From: an uncultured Gammaproteobacteria bacterium | GTDB taxonomy: Bacteria; Pseudomonadota; Gammaproteobacteria; SZUA-229 | NCBI GenBank assembly: GCA_913065105.1 | Contig: CAJXZZ010000008.1 | Span: 1-54,575, forward strand | Direction of reading: 5' to 3' | DNA: 54,575 nucleotides | Part shown: positions 1-7,231 of the stretch, piece after piece | Layout of the letters: each line of letters opens with the position of its first letter | How positions within the stretch are numbered: position 1 is the stretch's first letter | The notes under the pieces: generated by a model | Database searches by the model: none | What the model was told of the DNA's origin: nothing | Seen by the model: the letters and a program-made list of their open reading frames with translations, nothing else | Made by a program: the position numbers and the translations under genes

Positions 1-1184
1 TCATGTTTGTTGGTCTGCCAGATATGTTTGACCGATACAAAATTAATTAAACCAAACACTGCCATGATGACAACCGCAGCAAGTGTGGCTTTGGGCAAGT
101 GATAAAGTAATGGGGTAAGAAATAACAGAGTGAGCACGACAATAATTGCCGTGACAACTGAGGAGAACCCTGTTCTGGCACCGGCATTTAAATTAACCGC
201 AGAGCGTGAAAACGAACCTGAAGACGGATAAGACTGAAAGAAACTACCGACAATATTCCCCAATCCCTGCCCCATAAGTTCCTGATTAGGATCAATACGA
301 TCTTTTGTTTTTGCGGCCATGGCCTTAGCAATCGATATTGCTTCCATAAACCCAACCATGGCAATAATGATGGCACCCAAAAACAGTTCAACAAACGCTT
401 CAACACTTATAGCCGGCATGGCAAAACCAGGCAGGCCTTCAGGAATTATGCCAACCACTTTACCGCCCATCTCTTCAAAACCAAGTTGGTAACTCGCTAC
501 GGTCGTTACTACAACAGCTGCCAATACAGCCGGAAATTTTGGAGAAAAACGTTTCAGACCAATCATGATAACAAAGGCTGAAACACCCATATATAATGTT
601 GGCAAGTGAGTATCGCCCAGGTTCTGCATAACTCCCCATATTCTGACCGTAAGGAAGTGGTGACCTGCATCACCGGGCATCTCGACACCGAATATTTTAG
701 AAACTTGTGTTAAACCAATAAACAGCGCCGCGGCATTAGTAAAGCCGACGATGACCGGATGAGATAAAAAGTTGACGATAGCGCCGAGGCGGAACAGACC
801 CAGTGAGAACTGGAACAAACCCACGAGCAACGTTAGAAACATAGCGAGTGGAATATAAAGCGCCATATATTGATCTTGCGAATACCCCGGTTCAAGCATA
901 AATGCAACGATAGGCGCTAGTGTAGTTGCCGTCATGGTTGACACCACCGCAACAGGGCCGGTGCCCAGTTGCCGGGATGATCCCCAAAGCGCCGCTACAA
1001 ATACCGGTACAAATGCAATATACAAACCATAAACTTCAGGTAAGCCAGCAAGGGTGGCATACGCCATTGACTGTGGAATCAGAACCAACGCAACTGTCAG
1101 ACCGGCAATCATATCTGCACGCAGTATCTGCGGATCCTTTAATTCATGAATCCAGTTCAAAAATGGGAAAAACTTATTCAGCAT
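1..1184 (-). CDS. SulP/SLC26-family anion permease, C-terminus cut by window edge
   Basis: The reverse strand is open from an ATG at 1184 to the window edge, giving 394 codons. The protein starts MLNKFFPFLNWIHELKDP and soon has the SulP hallmark ADMIAGLTVALVLIPQSMAYA (first 20 residues of interest begin near residue 24), followed by about ten hydrophobic segments, GTGPVAVVSTMTATTLAP and SYPSSGSFSRSAVN. These fit the Sulfate_transp domain of SulP carriers, which move sulfate, bicarbonate or other anions across the inner membrane. The C-terminal STAS domain expected in this family would lie outside the window. It is transcribed away from the SLC13-type carrier at 1667. In a sulfur oxidiser, sulfate export or bicarbonate uptake are both possible; the substrate cannot be read from sequence. 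Confidence 0.9.
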   Translation of the reverse strand, partial: MLNKFFPFLNWIHELKDPQILRADMIAGLTVALVLIPQSMAYATLAGLPEVYGLYIAFVPVFVAALWGSSRQLGTGPVAVVSTMTATTLAPIVAFMLEPGYSQDQYMALYIPLAMFLTLLVGLFQFSLGLFRLGAIVNFLSHPVIVGFTNAAALFIGLTQVSKIFGVEMPGDAGHHFLTVRIWGVMQNLGDTHLPTLYMGVSAFVIMIGLKRFSPKFPAVLAAVVVTTVASYQLGFEEMGGKVVGIIPEGLPGFAMPAISVEAFVELFLGAIIIAMVGFMEAISIAKAMAAKTKDRIDPNQELMGQGLGNIVGSFFQSYPSSGSFSRSAVNLNAGARTGFSSVVTAIIVVLTLLFLTPLLYHLPKATLAAVVIMAVFGLINFVSVKHIWQTNKH

Positions 1185-1666
1185 AACGCCCTCAAGCAAT
1201 TCAATTTATGAATGTTTTTTTAAATTACAGTACTGAGAATAAAAATGAAAGCCATCTTAGATTAGGTCAGAATAATATGCGAATATTTACAGTAAATTAA
1301 TCACTACTCTCTGACATACATAAAATTTTTTCCTCGCATCTATCCAGTTAGCTAATTAATCACGAAGCAAAACTGCTTGCCATAATAAAATCGAAATTGA
1401 CTTCCAAAAGCAGCTAAACACCGCATAAAATAAAAATCAGCGTTCACTATATCCACAAATAAATACCTTAAACATTAGCTATTTAGAATATATTTTCTCG
1501 ACAAAAACCCCTATATTAGTGTAGTATTCGCATCCTTGAATTCTCCGTAACTTTAGAAAATTACCAGCTAATGAATTTCTAATATTTTACGTCAGCATTG
1601 ACGCTAAAACCCGGCCGAATCGAATACACCGCATTTTATAACCACGACCATGCAAGGCTAATAGAT
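1185..1666. promoter_or_regulatory. Divergent intergenic region between two anion carriers
   Basis: This 482-bp AT-rich gap separates the starts of the SulP and SLC13-type genes, so it should hold both promoters. No open frame with coding character was seen. A short perfect dyad, CGTCA-GCAT-TGACG at 1590-1603, lies about 65 bp before the SLC13 start and could be an operator or a leader hairpin. No convincing paired -35/-10 was identified. Confidence 0.4.
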
Positions 1667-3625
1667 ATGACCGACGCTAAAAAATCACTTCCTGTAAAGA
1701 AAATCGTAGCAGGCGTTATTTTCACACTTATGGCTTTAGCATTGACAACCGTTACACCGTCAGTTCAGATTGCCTGGGTTACTGCATTTTTGGTTTTAAC
1801 CATTTACCTGTTCGCTTTCGAGATTGTTGATGTCGATGTCGCCGCTATCAGCATCATGGTTTTATTGGGACTGACTACCCTGCTGTTCCCTTATATGGGC
1901 CTGAACGAAGGACTGGTCGATTCTAAACATCTCTTTAACGGCTTTTCCAGTAATGCGGTTATGTCGATCATTGCAGTAATGGTCATCGGTGCCGGTCTGG
2001 ATAAAACCGGTCTGATGACTAAAGTTGCAGCCTTTATTTTACAGATTGGCGGTACTACAGAAACACGCATCATCCCGATCATCTCCGGTACCGTTGCTTT
2101 CATCTCATCTTTCATGCAAAACGTTGGTGCTACCGCCCTGTTCCTGCCTGTCGTTAGTCGTATTTCAGCACGTTCTGGCCTGCCTATGTCACGCCTGCTA
2201 ATGCCGATGGGTTTCTGTGCGATCCTGGGTGGTACGGTAACAATGGTTGGTTCATCACCACTCATCTTGCTTAATGATTTAATCATTACCTCGAACGTAA
2301 CACTGGCAGCTGATCTGCAGATGGCACAATGGTCACTATTCTCAGTAACACCTATCGGTGTTTCTCTGGTAATTACCGGTATTCTTTATTTTGTAATCAT
2401 GGGTAAGTATGTCTTACCTAAATCATCCGGTGAAGGTTCTTCGGCTGGTAACACCGTGGATTACTTTAAAGATATCTACGGTATAAATTACGAACTGTAT
2501 GAAGTCGTTGTACCTGCAGACAGCTCGCTGGTCGGAAAATCAATTGATACTATCGAACATACAGCACGAATCCGCGTCATTGCCGCTCACACTGACAGTG
2601 ATGCTACCCGCGTTGGTCCCGGTGGTCTGGACCGTGAATTAGGTATACGTGAAAACGCTGTTCTAGGCATACTCGCAGCACCAAAAAATTTACTCGCTTT
2701 TACTGAAAAATATGGCATCGAGCTTCGTAGTGAGCTGCAAACTTTTACCGAAACGTTGTCTAGCGCAAAATCCGGTATTGCTGATGTAGTAATTCCACCG
2801 AGTTCGTCATTGATTGGCAAATCTGCTCGTGACCTGTGGATGCGTAAAACCTACGGCATCGCTATGGTCGCCCTGCACCGTGACGGTGAAACACTGCGTG
2901 AAGGTGATGACATACGAAACCTGCCTTTGGAAGCTGGTGACACACTTGTGGTACATACCAGCTGGGATGCATTGGTAAGGTTACAGACAGACAAAAACTT
3001 TGTCGTTGTCACAACCGAATTCCCACATGAAGAAACACGCCCGCATAAAGTTGGCTGGGCAGGCTTGTTTTTTGCCATCGCATTATTCATGGTGCTGTTT
3101 ACCGACTTGCGCTTGTCTATCGCACTGCTTACCGGTGCTATCGGCATGGTATTGTCTGGCGTACTCAATATTGATGAAGCTTATGAAGCCGTCTCATGGA
3201 AGACCGTTTTCCTGTTAGCCAGTTTGATTCCTTTAGGTCTGGCCGTAGAAACCTCTGGTACGGCAGCCTGGATTGCTGATCAGACCTTACTGGTGGTCGG
3301 TAATATGCCGGTCTGGGTGATACAGCTTGCTGTAGCTGTACTGGCAACATTCTTTACCCTGGTAATGTCTAACGTCGGCGCAACCGTGCTACTGGTGCCA
3401 CTGGCGGTAAACATCGCTCTTGGCGTCGATGGTGCGGATCCTGCAATTTTTGCTCTGACAGTCGCTATCGCTACATCAAATTCATTTTTGATACCAACGC
3501 ATCAGGTCAATGCGTTGATCATGGGGCCAGGTGGTTATCGCGTACCTGATTTCATTAAAGCCGGCAGCATCATGACCATATTGTTCCTGATAGTTTCGAT
3601 GACGGTGATGAATTTAATATTTTAA
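1667..3625 (+). CDS. SLC13/DASS-family anion permease with two RCK_C domains
   Basis: Inner-membrane carrier of 652 residues. It has two hydrophobic halves carrying the repeated DASS signatures NVGATALFLPVV and SNVGATVLLVPLAV. Between them is a cytoplasmic insert with two TrkA-C (RCK_C) repeats, at about residues 277-350 (VVVPADSSLVGKSI) and 370-440 (VVIPPSSSLIGKSA). This architecture is typical of bacterial sulfate or other oxyanion permeases of the DASS group. The frame is open to a TTG at 1598, but the ATG at 1667 is preferred because an AAGG lies about nine bases before it. Given the dsr, apr and sat genes nearby, sulfate (efflux or uptake) is the likely substrate, but this is inference. 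Confidence 0.88.
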   Translation: MTDAKKSLPVKKIVAGVIFTLMALALTTVTPSVQIAWVTAFLVLTIYLFAFEIVDVDVAAISIMVLLGLTTLLFPYMGLNEGLVDSKHLFNGFSSNAVMSIIAVMVIGAGLDKTGLMTKVAAFILQIGGTTETRIIPIISGTVAFISSFMQNVGATALFLPVVSRISARSGLPMSRLLMPMGFCAILGGTVTMVGSSPLILLNDLIITSNVTLAADLQMAQWSLFSVTPIGVSLVITGILYFVIMGKYVLPKSSGEGSSAGNTVDYFKDIYGINYELYEVVVPADSSLVGKSIDTIEHTARIRVIAAHTDSDATRVGPGGLDRELGIRENAVLGILAAPKNLLAFTEKYGIELRSELQTFTETLSSAKSGIADVVIPPSSSLIGKSARDLWMRKTYGIAMVALHRDGETLREGDDIRNLPLEAGDTLVVHTSWDALVRLQTDKNFVVVTTEFPHEETRPHKVGWAGLFFAIALFMVLFTDLRLSIALLTGAIGMVLSGVLNIDEAYEAVSWKTVFLLASLIPLGLAVETSGTAAWIADQTLLVVGNMPVWVIQLAVAVLATFFTLVMSNVGATVLLVPLAVNIALGVDGADPAIFALTVAIATSNSFLIPTHQVNALIMGPGGYRVPDFIKAGSIMTILFLIVSMTVMNLIF

Positions 3626-3647
3626 AAGCTAATAATTTGCACTCAAT

Positions 3648-3682
3648 AAAAAAACCACCGGCTCAACACCGGTGGTTTTTTT
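3648..3682. terminator. Bidirectional rho-independent terminator
   Basis: Stem AACCACCGG/CCGGTGGTT with a 7-nt loop, an A-run on the left and a T-run on the right. It lies between the convergent ends of the SLC13-type gene and the hypothetical gene at 3748, so it can serve both. Confidence 0.9.
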
Positions 3683-3747
3683 ATAACTAATAAACTTTCT
3701 ATAAACGCAGAAGTAATAACGGGAGATCAGCTGCTTAGTATTCCAAT

Positions 3748-4107
3748 CTAATTAAATATCGGCCCCAGCGGTCTTACCGACTCATGCTCCATGATGATGT
3801 CTGTTTCATTCATGTCACCGGTTATATCAATATTGATCGATTTAACACCGGGTAGCGTACGTAAAATGTAGGCTGACATCAACATCAGCATTTTTTCATT
3901 ATCGGTTTCTATGGCCGTTAATATTTTATCAGCCGCAATCTGACAACGTTGCTCTGCATCCGGGCTCTCAACCCAGTCACGACTCATCTGCCAGCCTTTG
4001 TCCATGTCTTTATTCAACTTATCGAAAAAATCTTTCGCTTCAATAAGCAGACTGTCAGGCACTTCAAATGCATTTGCACGTCCATCAACGATGATATTCA
4101 GTTTCAT
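3748..4107 (-). CDS. Conserved-looking hypothetical protein, 119 aa
   Basis: Not recognised. The protein begins MKLNIIVDGRANAFEVPD, is acidic and soluble, has no signal peptide or membrane segment, and ends in a beta-rich stretch KSINIDITGDMNETDII. One Cys (QRCQIAADKI) is present. The frame continues 12 codons upstream to 4143, but that longer start falls inside the terminal repeat of the element at 4138-4401, so the ATG at 4107 is chosen. It is convergent with the SLC13-type gene. Its place beside Dsr-linked genes suggests a sulfur-related role only by neighbourhood. Confidence 0.6.
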   Translation of the reverse strand: MKLNIIVDGRANAFEVPDSLLIEAKDFFDKLNKDMDKGWQMSRDWVESPDAEQRCQIAADKILTAIETDNEKMLMLMSAYILRTLPGVKSINIDITGDMNETDIIMEHESVRPLGPIFN

Positions 4108-4137
4108 AACATTAAACTCTGTTAAAATTTGCCTTAA

Positions 4138-4401
4138 GGGCACCTCTATTAATTGCTTATGTCCTCTGCGTGACCTGAAGCGTGTAGCTGCAAGGCGTGA
4201 GCCGCAGCAGAATGGTTATTCCATTCTCAAGACTCACAACACAGCAGATGCACGCTTCAGGCCGCGCCCTACGGGGCTTTACGACCAGCCCAGACTCTGC
4301 GTTGCACTTTTTTGACAGGCAATAAGCATGACTTCAAAAACACGCCTTGATCCTGAACTGGTCGTAAAGCCAGAGGGCACAAGCAATTAATAGAGGTGCC
4401 C
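4138..4401. mobile_element. MITE-like element with 21-bp perfect terminal inverted repeats
   Basis: The 264-bp segment is bounded by GGGCACCTCTATTAATTGCT at the left (plus one further matched base) and its exact complement at the right (4381-4401). Inside are more inverted pairs: CCTGAAGCGTG near 4174 against CACGCTTCAGG near 4251, and CTTTACGACCAG near 4278 against CTGGTCGTAAAG near 4358. No transposase frame fits inside. GGGCACCTC/GAGGTGCCC ends resemble those of some IS5-group elements, but that assignment is a guess. No clear target-site duplication is seen (left flank CTTAA, right flank TGAAA). Confidence 0.7.
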
Positions 4402-4434
4402 TGAAATTATACTTGAACTTAGAGCTCATTAGAT

Positions 4435-5109
4435 ATGCTTGTTACTATCCCAGAAGTGTTAAACGACGAAGACATCAGTGTTATACAGGACTTAATGTCC
4501 ACTGCAAATTTCCATGAGGGCTCAGATTCTGCTGGTAGTGAAGCTAAACGCGTGAAAAATAATCACGAAATGTTTATCTCTGAAGTTGAAACACAACGCC
4601 TGAACAATCTTGTCATGGGCAAACTGGTACAAAACCCCACCTATATTGCTACTGCTTTCGCCGCAAAAATTGCCGCGCCTTACTACGCAAAATACGGTGT
4701 CGGCATGAGCTACGGCAATCACGTCGATGATCCGGTAATGGGCCCGGCAAACCAGCGATACCGCTCAGACATATCGATAACCATTTTTCTCAACGAACCG
4801 GATGCTTATGATGGTGGAGAACTGGTGATATCAACTGCGTTTGGTGAGCAGAAGGTCAAACTGAAAGCTGGCGACGCGGTACTCTACCCGTCTTCCAGCA
4901 CGCACCGTGTAGCAGAAGTGACACGCGGCGAACGCCTGGTTGCCGTCACCTGGCTACAGAGTACTGTGCGCGATCCTGCTAAGCGAGAAATACTTTATAA
5001 CCTGAGTCAGGCGAGAGAAACCCTGATAAAAACTTCAGCGGGCTCACAGGAGCTTGAGCAGCTAAGTAATGGTTACGTTAACTTGTTGCGGATGTGGTCT
5101 GATATATAG
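4435..5109 (+). CDS. PKHD-type Fe(II)/2-oxoglutarate hydroxylase (PiuC/YbiX family)
   Basis: Soluble 224-residue protein. It has the double-stranded beta-helix iron site of prolyl-4-hydroxylase-like dioxygenases: His96-x-Asp98 in YGNHVDDP, distal His157 in STHRVAEV and a 2-oxoglutarate-binding Arg at about 167 in TRGERLVAVTW. The segments RSDISITIFLN and YDGGELVI are characteristic of the PiuC/YbiX family, whose members are often iron-regulated; their substrates are generally unknown. Length matches the family. It follows the MITE-like element and is closed by a strong terminator, so it is probably monocistronic. Confidence 0.9.
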   Translation: MLVTIPEVLNDEDISVIQDLMSTANFHEGSDSAGSEAKRVKNNHEMFISEVETQRLNNLVMGKLVQNPTYIATAFAAKIAAPYYAKYGVGMSYGNHVDDPVMGPANQRYRSDISITIFLNEPDAYDGGELVISTAFGEQKVKLKAGDAVLYPSSSTHRVAEVTRGERLVAVTWLQSTVRDPAKREILYNLSQARETLIKTSAGSQELEQLSNGYVNLLRMWSDI

Positions 5110-5132
5110 CTGTCAAAACTTTTAACTGGAAA

Positions 5133-5167
5133 CAAAAAAAGCCGCGACAATGTCGCGGCTTTTTTAT
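5133..5167. terminator. Bidirectional rho-independent terminator
   Basis: Stem AGCCGCGAC/GTCGCGGCT (5140-5148 and 5152-5160) with a 3-nt loop, A-run before and T-run after. It separates the convergent PKHD hydroxylase and the small gene at 5188. Confidence 0.92.
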
Positions 5168-5187
5168 AAAAGACTTGGTACTTAAGC

Positions 5188-5391
5188 CTAACGCTCAGAA
5201 CCAGCTTCTTCGTGAGCCATATCAACAACTTTATTGGCTAGCTCCTGATATTTAGCACGGTATCCGTCAAACTCAGAACCAGCTTCTGGTGTGAAATACT
5301 CTTGTGGATCAACGCCGTTTGCTTGTTCATATGCCGAAAATTTCTTTTGCATTTCCAACATCTCTTTAATCATTTCTTGCTTGCTAGCCAT
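5188..5391 (-). CDS. Small hypothetical protein, 67 aa
   Basis: Begins MASKQEMIKEMLEMQKKF, with a helical, coiled-coil-like N-terminus, a PQEYFTPEAGSEFDGYR middle and an acidic tail. The ATG at 5391 is chosen because AGGTGAG stands a few bases before it. No cysteine, signal peptide or membrane segment. It is the last of a run of minus-strand genes that includes the DsrC paralogue and the Cmx6-like gene, and it is separated from the DsrC paralogue by a palindromic repeat. Family not recognised. Confidence 0.72.
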   Translation of the reverse strand: MASKQEMIKEMLEMQKKFSAYEQANGVDPQEYFTPEAGSEFDGYRAKYQELANKVVDMAHEEAGSER

Positions 5392-5540
5392 GTTTCTCAC
5401 CTTTCATGTGTGAATAGGGTATTAAACCCCGTAAATTCTTCAACGTATTACTACGTTACGCTATAACCGAAATTTTAGCCTGTGCACTATCTTACCCATA
5501 TATCTACAAAGGGGAAGAACAATGTAAATAATCGCCTGGC

Positions 5541-5678
5541 AGTACATTTCACGATGTAGATTTTTTGTTAGTGCAAGGCGAAAATAATTTTAAAAACGGA
5601 GCTTACACGCAGTAAGTGAGTATTTTAAAATTATTTTTAACGCTGCAGTAACTAAAAAGATGCGTCGTGTAATGTGCT
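5541..5678. repeat. Large imperfect palindrome between small gene and dsrC-like gene
   Basis: The left arm (from AGTACATTTCACGATGTAGA) pairs over about 55 nt, with mismatches, to the right arm ending GCGTCGTGTAATGTGCT. The inner arms AATAATTTTAAAA and TTTTAAAATTATT pair exactly. Transcribed, it would form a long hairpin after the dsrC-like gene. It has the look of a dispersed palindromic repeat; no second copy was found in the window. Confidence 0.65.
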
Positions 5679-5682
5679 CGAA

Positions 5683-6003
5683 CTAGTAACCGCCTTTACG
5701 TGTGCTTTGTGGACAACCACCGATCTTCAAACCTTGTTTTGATGGCATACCAGGAAACATTTCATACATTTCCTTGGAAGATACTTTACGCCCCCAAATT
5801 TTACCCATGGCTTTCATAATGCTACGTTCATTAGGCTCGTTACCATCCAGAATTTCCTGACGAACATACCTGACTGTATCCCAGTGTTCCTCGGTAGGAT
5901 CGATGCCTTCTTCGACAAAAATCGCTGCCGCTATTTCTTCGTTCCAATCATTTATGTTTTCAAGATAACCGTTTGCTGTTCTATCAACTGAGTCAAGTGA
6001 CAT
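5683..6003 (-). CDS. DsrC/TusE-family paralogue lacking both canonical cysteines
   Basis: A 106-residue protein clearly of the DsrC/TusE fold: DWNEEIAAAIFVEEGI, TEEHWDTVRYVRQ and SSKEMYEMFPGMPSKQ align with the true DsrC encoded at 12210. The C-terminal arm differs: DsrC has KQACKYAGLPKPTGCV, this protein has KQGLKIGGCPQSTRKGGY. Both redox cysteines are absent (Cys to Leu at the upstream position, no penultimate Cys) and a single new Cys97 sits in between. It therefore cannot make the DsrC intramolecular trisulfide. The start at 6003 follows AGGCGGG. A regulatory or RNA-linked role, as suggested for cysteine-variant DsrC-like proteins, is possible. Confidence 0.9.
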   Translation of the reverse strand: MSLDSVDRTANGYLENINDWNEEIAAAIFVEEGIDPTEEHWDTVRYVRQEILDGNEPNERSIMKAMGKIWGRKVSSKEMYEMFPGMPSKQGLKIGGCPQSTRKGGY

Positions 6004-6169
6004 AATTTACCCGCCTTTTTAAAATGGTAATTGTAAAAACTGGCGCGAATGTTAGCCGAATATTCAACGCTTTTCTAGTATTTCAAAAGAGGTAGTTAGT
6101 TACTACATAGTAAATAGATAATGAATCAGAACTAACACAAGCAACAATCCTTTACATTAAAAGCAATAC

Positions 6170-6871
6170 CTAACTACCTGAAAAATGGGATTTATCTTCA
6201 GTCTCACCAACGGCTTTTATACCTTTATGAGGGTTAAAAATACCACAGCCAAGATGCCGATGTGGCCCAATACCCATTTCTTGTAAAACCACAGAAGTTG
6301 ACTTATCAAGGTCCGCAATCATCAGACTTCTAGTCTCAATTTTTTCACCATTGGCTTCAAGTTCATGGCCTATTCCACACAGTAACTTACGCGCCTTAAT
6401 ATCTCGTGCGGCTAGCTCATCAACGACCCATCGCAGAAAATCATCTTCACCCATACCCGCTGTGACCGCAATATAGCGAGCAAACAGAGTAGAGAACGGA
6501 TCAATAGGTTTACTTGCCATCTCACCTACAGCAACTGCATGACCAGCAACATCTAATGTTTTTCCAACCAGCTCATTTGCTTCAGTAAACCGTGACGTTG
6601 GTATACGTAAAAACATACGTGTGCGTTTAGACAAATGAATCAACTCACCGTCAGCTGGGCGCTCCCAACCATTACCTGATGCAGCGCCATGTATCTGATG
6701 AACACCCAGCTCCGGCTCATCTTTTATCCAGGGCAAGGCTTGATACAAAGCTTCTGACAGTTCCCAGGCATGACATGTCGGAATTTGTTTACACGCGATT
6801 TTGTAACTTACATCGACCACCTTGCCTGAGGTGCTTATGTCATTTTTTTTATCGTCTTCTTGCCAGTACAT
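6170..6871 (-). CDS. Cas6/Cmx6-like protein outside any CRISPR locus
   Basis: 233 residues from an ATG at 6871; the open frame runs further up to 6964 but overlaps the preceding gene, so the inner start, with AAGG about 11 bases before it, is preferred. The stretches LPWIKDEPELGVHQIHGA, ELIHLSKRTRMFLRIP, GKTLDVAGHAVAVG and the glycine-rich C-terminal GIGPHRHLGCGIFNPHKGI (residues 200-218) match what I know of the Myxan-type Cas6/Cmx6 family, ferredoxin-like RNA-binding proteins. No other cas gene or repeat-spacer array is in the window. It sits between a small gene and the dsrC-like gene on the same strand, so a non-CRISPR RNA or sulfur-linked job is inferred. Confidence 0.78.
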   Translation of the reverse strand: MYWQEDDKKNDISTSGKVVDVSYKIACKQIPTCHAWELSEALYQALPWIKDEPELGVHQIHGAASGNGWERPADGELIHLSKRTRMFLRIPTSRFTEANELVGKTLDVAGHAVAVGEMASKPIDPFSTLFARYIAVTAGMGEDDFLRWVVDELAARDIKARKLLCGIGHELEANGEKIETRSLMIADLDKSTSVVLQEMGIGPHRHLGCGIFNPHKGIKAVGETEDKSHFSGS

Positions 6872-6902
6872 CGAAGTATTTACCTTTTTATTAAATAGTT
6901 CA

Positions 6903-7091
6903 CTACTGTCTCGACGTAAACGCCGCTTCCAGTTTGTCTTCCCAATCAGCAGGGGTGTCTCCAAACTGTGGTTTCACATCCATACGAAAAAATAACTCGC
7001 CCGCTGCTGCGCGTTTTTTAAGCTCATCTTTAAGCTGCTCAAAATTTTCCATCTCAGGATTCTGAATCATCACTTCACTTAACCACAACAT
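6903..7091 (-). CDS. Small hypothetical protein, 62 aa
   Basis: Begins MLWLSEVMIQNPEMENFEQL, then a charged helix KDELKKRAAAGELFFRMDV and PQFGDTPADWEDKLEAAF. The ATG at 7091 is preferred over a GTG one codon earlier; AGAGG lies about nine bases upstream. It ends 31 bases before the Cmx6-like start and is likely co-transcribed with it. Family not recognised; no cysteines or membrane segments. Confidence 0.65.
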   Translation of the reverse strand: MLWLSEVMIQNPEMENFEQLKDELKKRAAAGELFFRMDVKPQFGDTPADWEDKLEAAFTSRQ

Positions 7092-7123
7092 CACTAAAAA
7101 CCTCTAAAAGATTAAAATATTTA

Positions 7124-7218
7124 TCTCCATGGATGGAGCGGTAGAAAATTGCTCCTGCATTTTCGACACTTCCTACATCCATGTAGGTCGTATGCTGAAA
7201 ATCGTCAGGAACGATTTC
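7124..7218. repeat. Dispersed intergenic repeat of the 'ccatggatgg' type, copy 1
   Basis: The gap between the TauD-like gene and the 62-aa gene holds CTCCATGGATGGAG (near-palindromic), then CTACATCCATGTAGG, a second dyad. Related words (CTACATGGATGGACGG, GCCATGGATGGCAAGGAGCG) recur near 24700-24845 and 46505-46600, indicating a dispersed family with a modular structure. Confidence 0.5.
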
Positions 7219-7231
7219 AGTGCACTATTAT

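Noticed and set aside
926-1186. Plus-strand frame at the start of the SulP gene
   Set aside because: It is the complement of well-matched SulP coding sequence and has no family features.
1598-1666. TTG-initiated N-terminal extension of the SLC13-type carrier
   Set aside because: The added 23 residues are not typical for the family and the ATG at 1667 has a better ribosome site.
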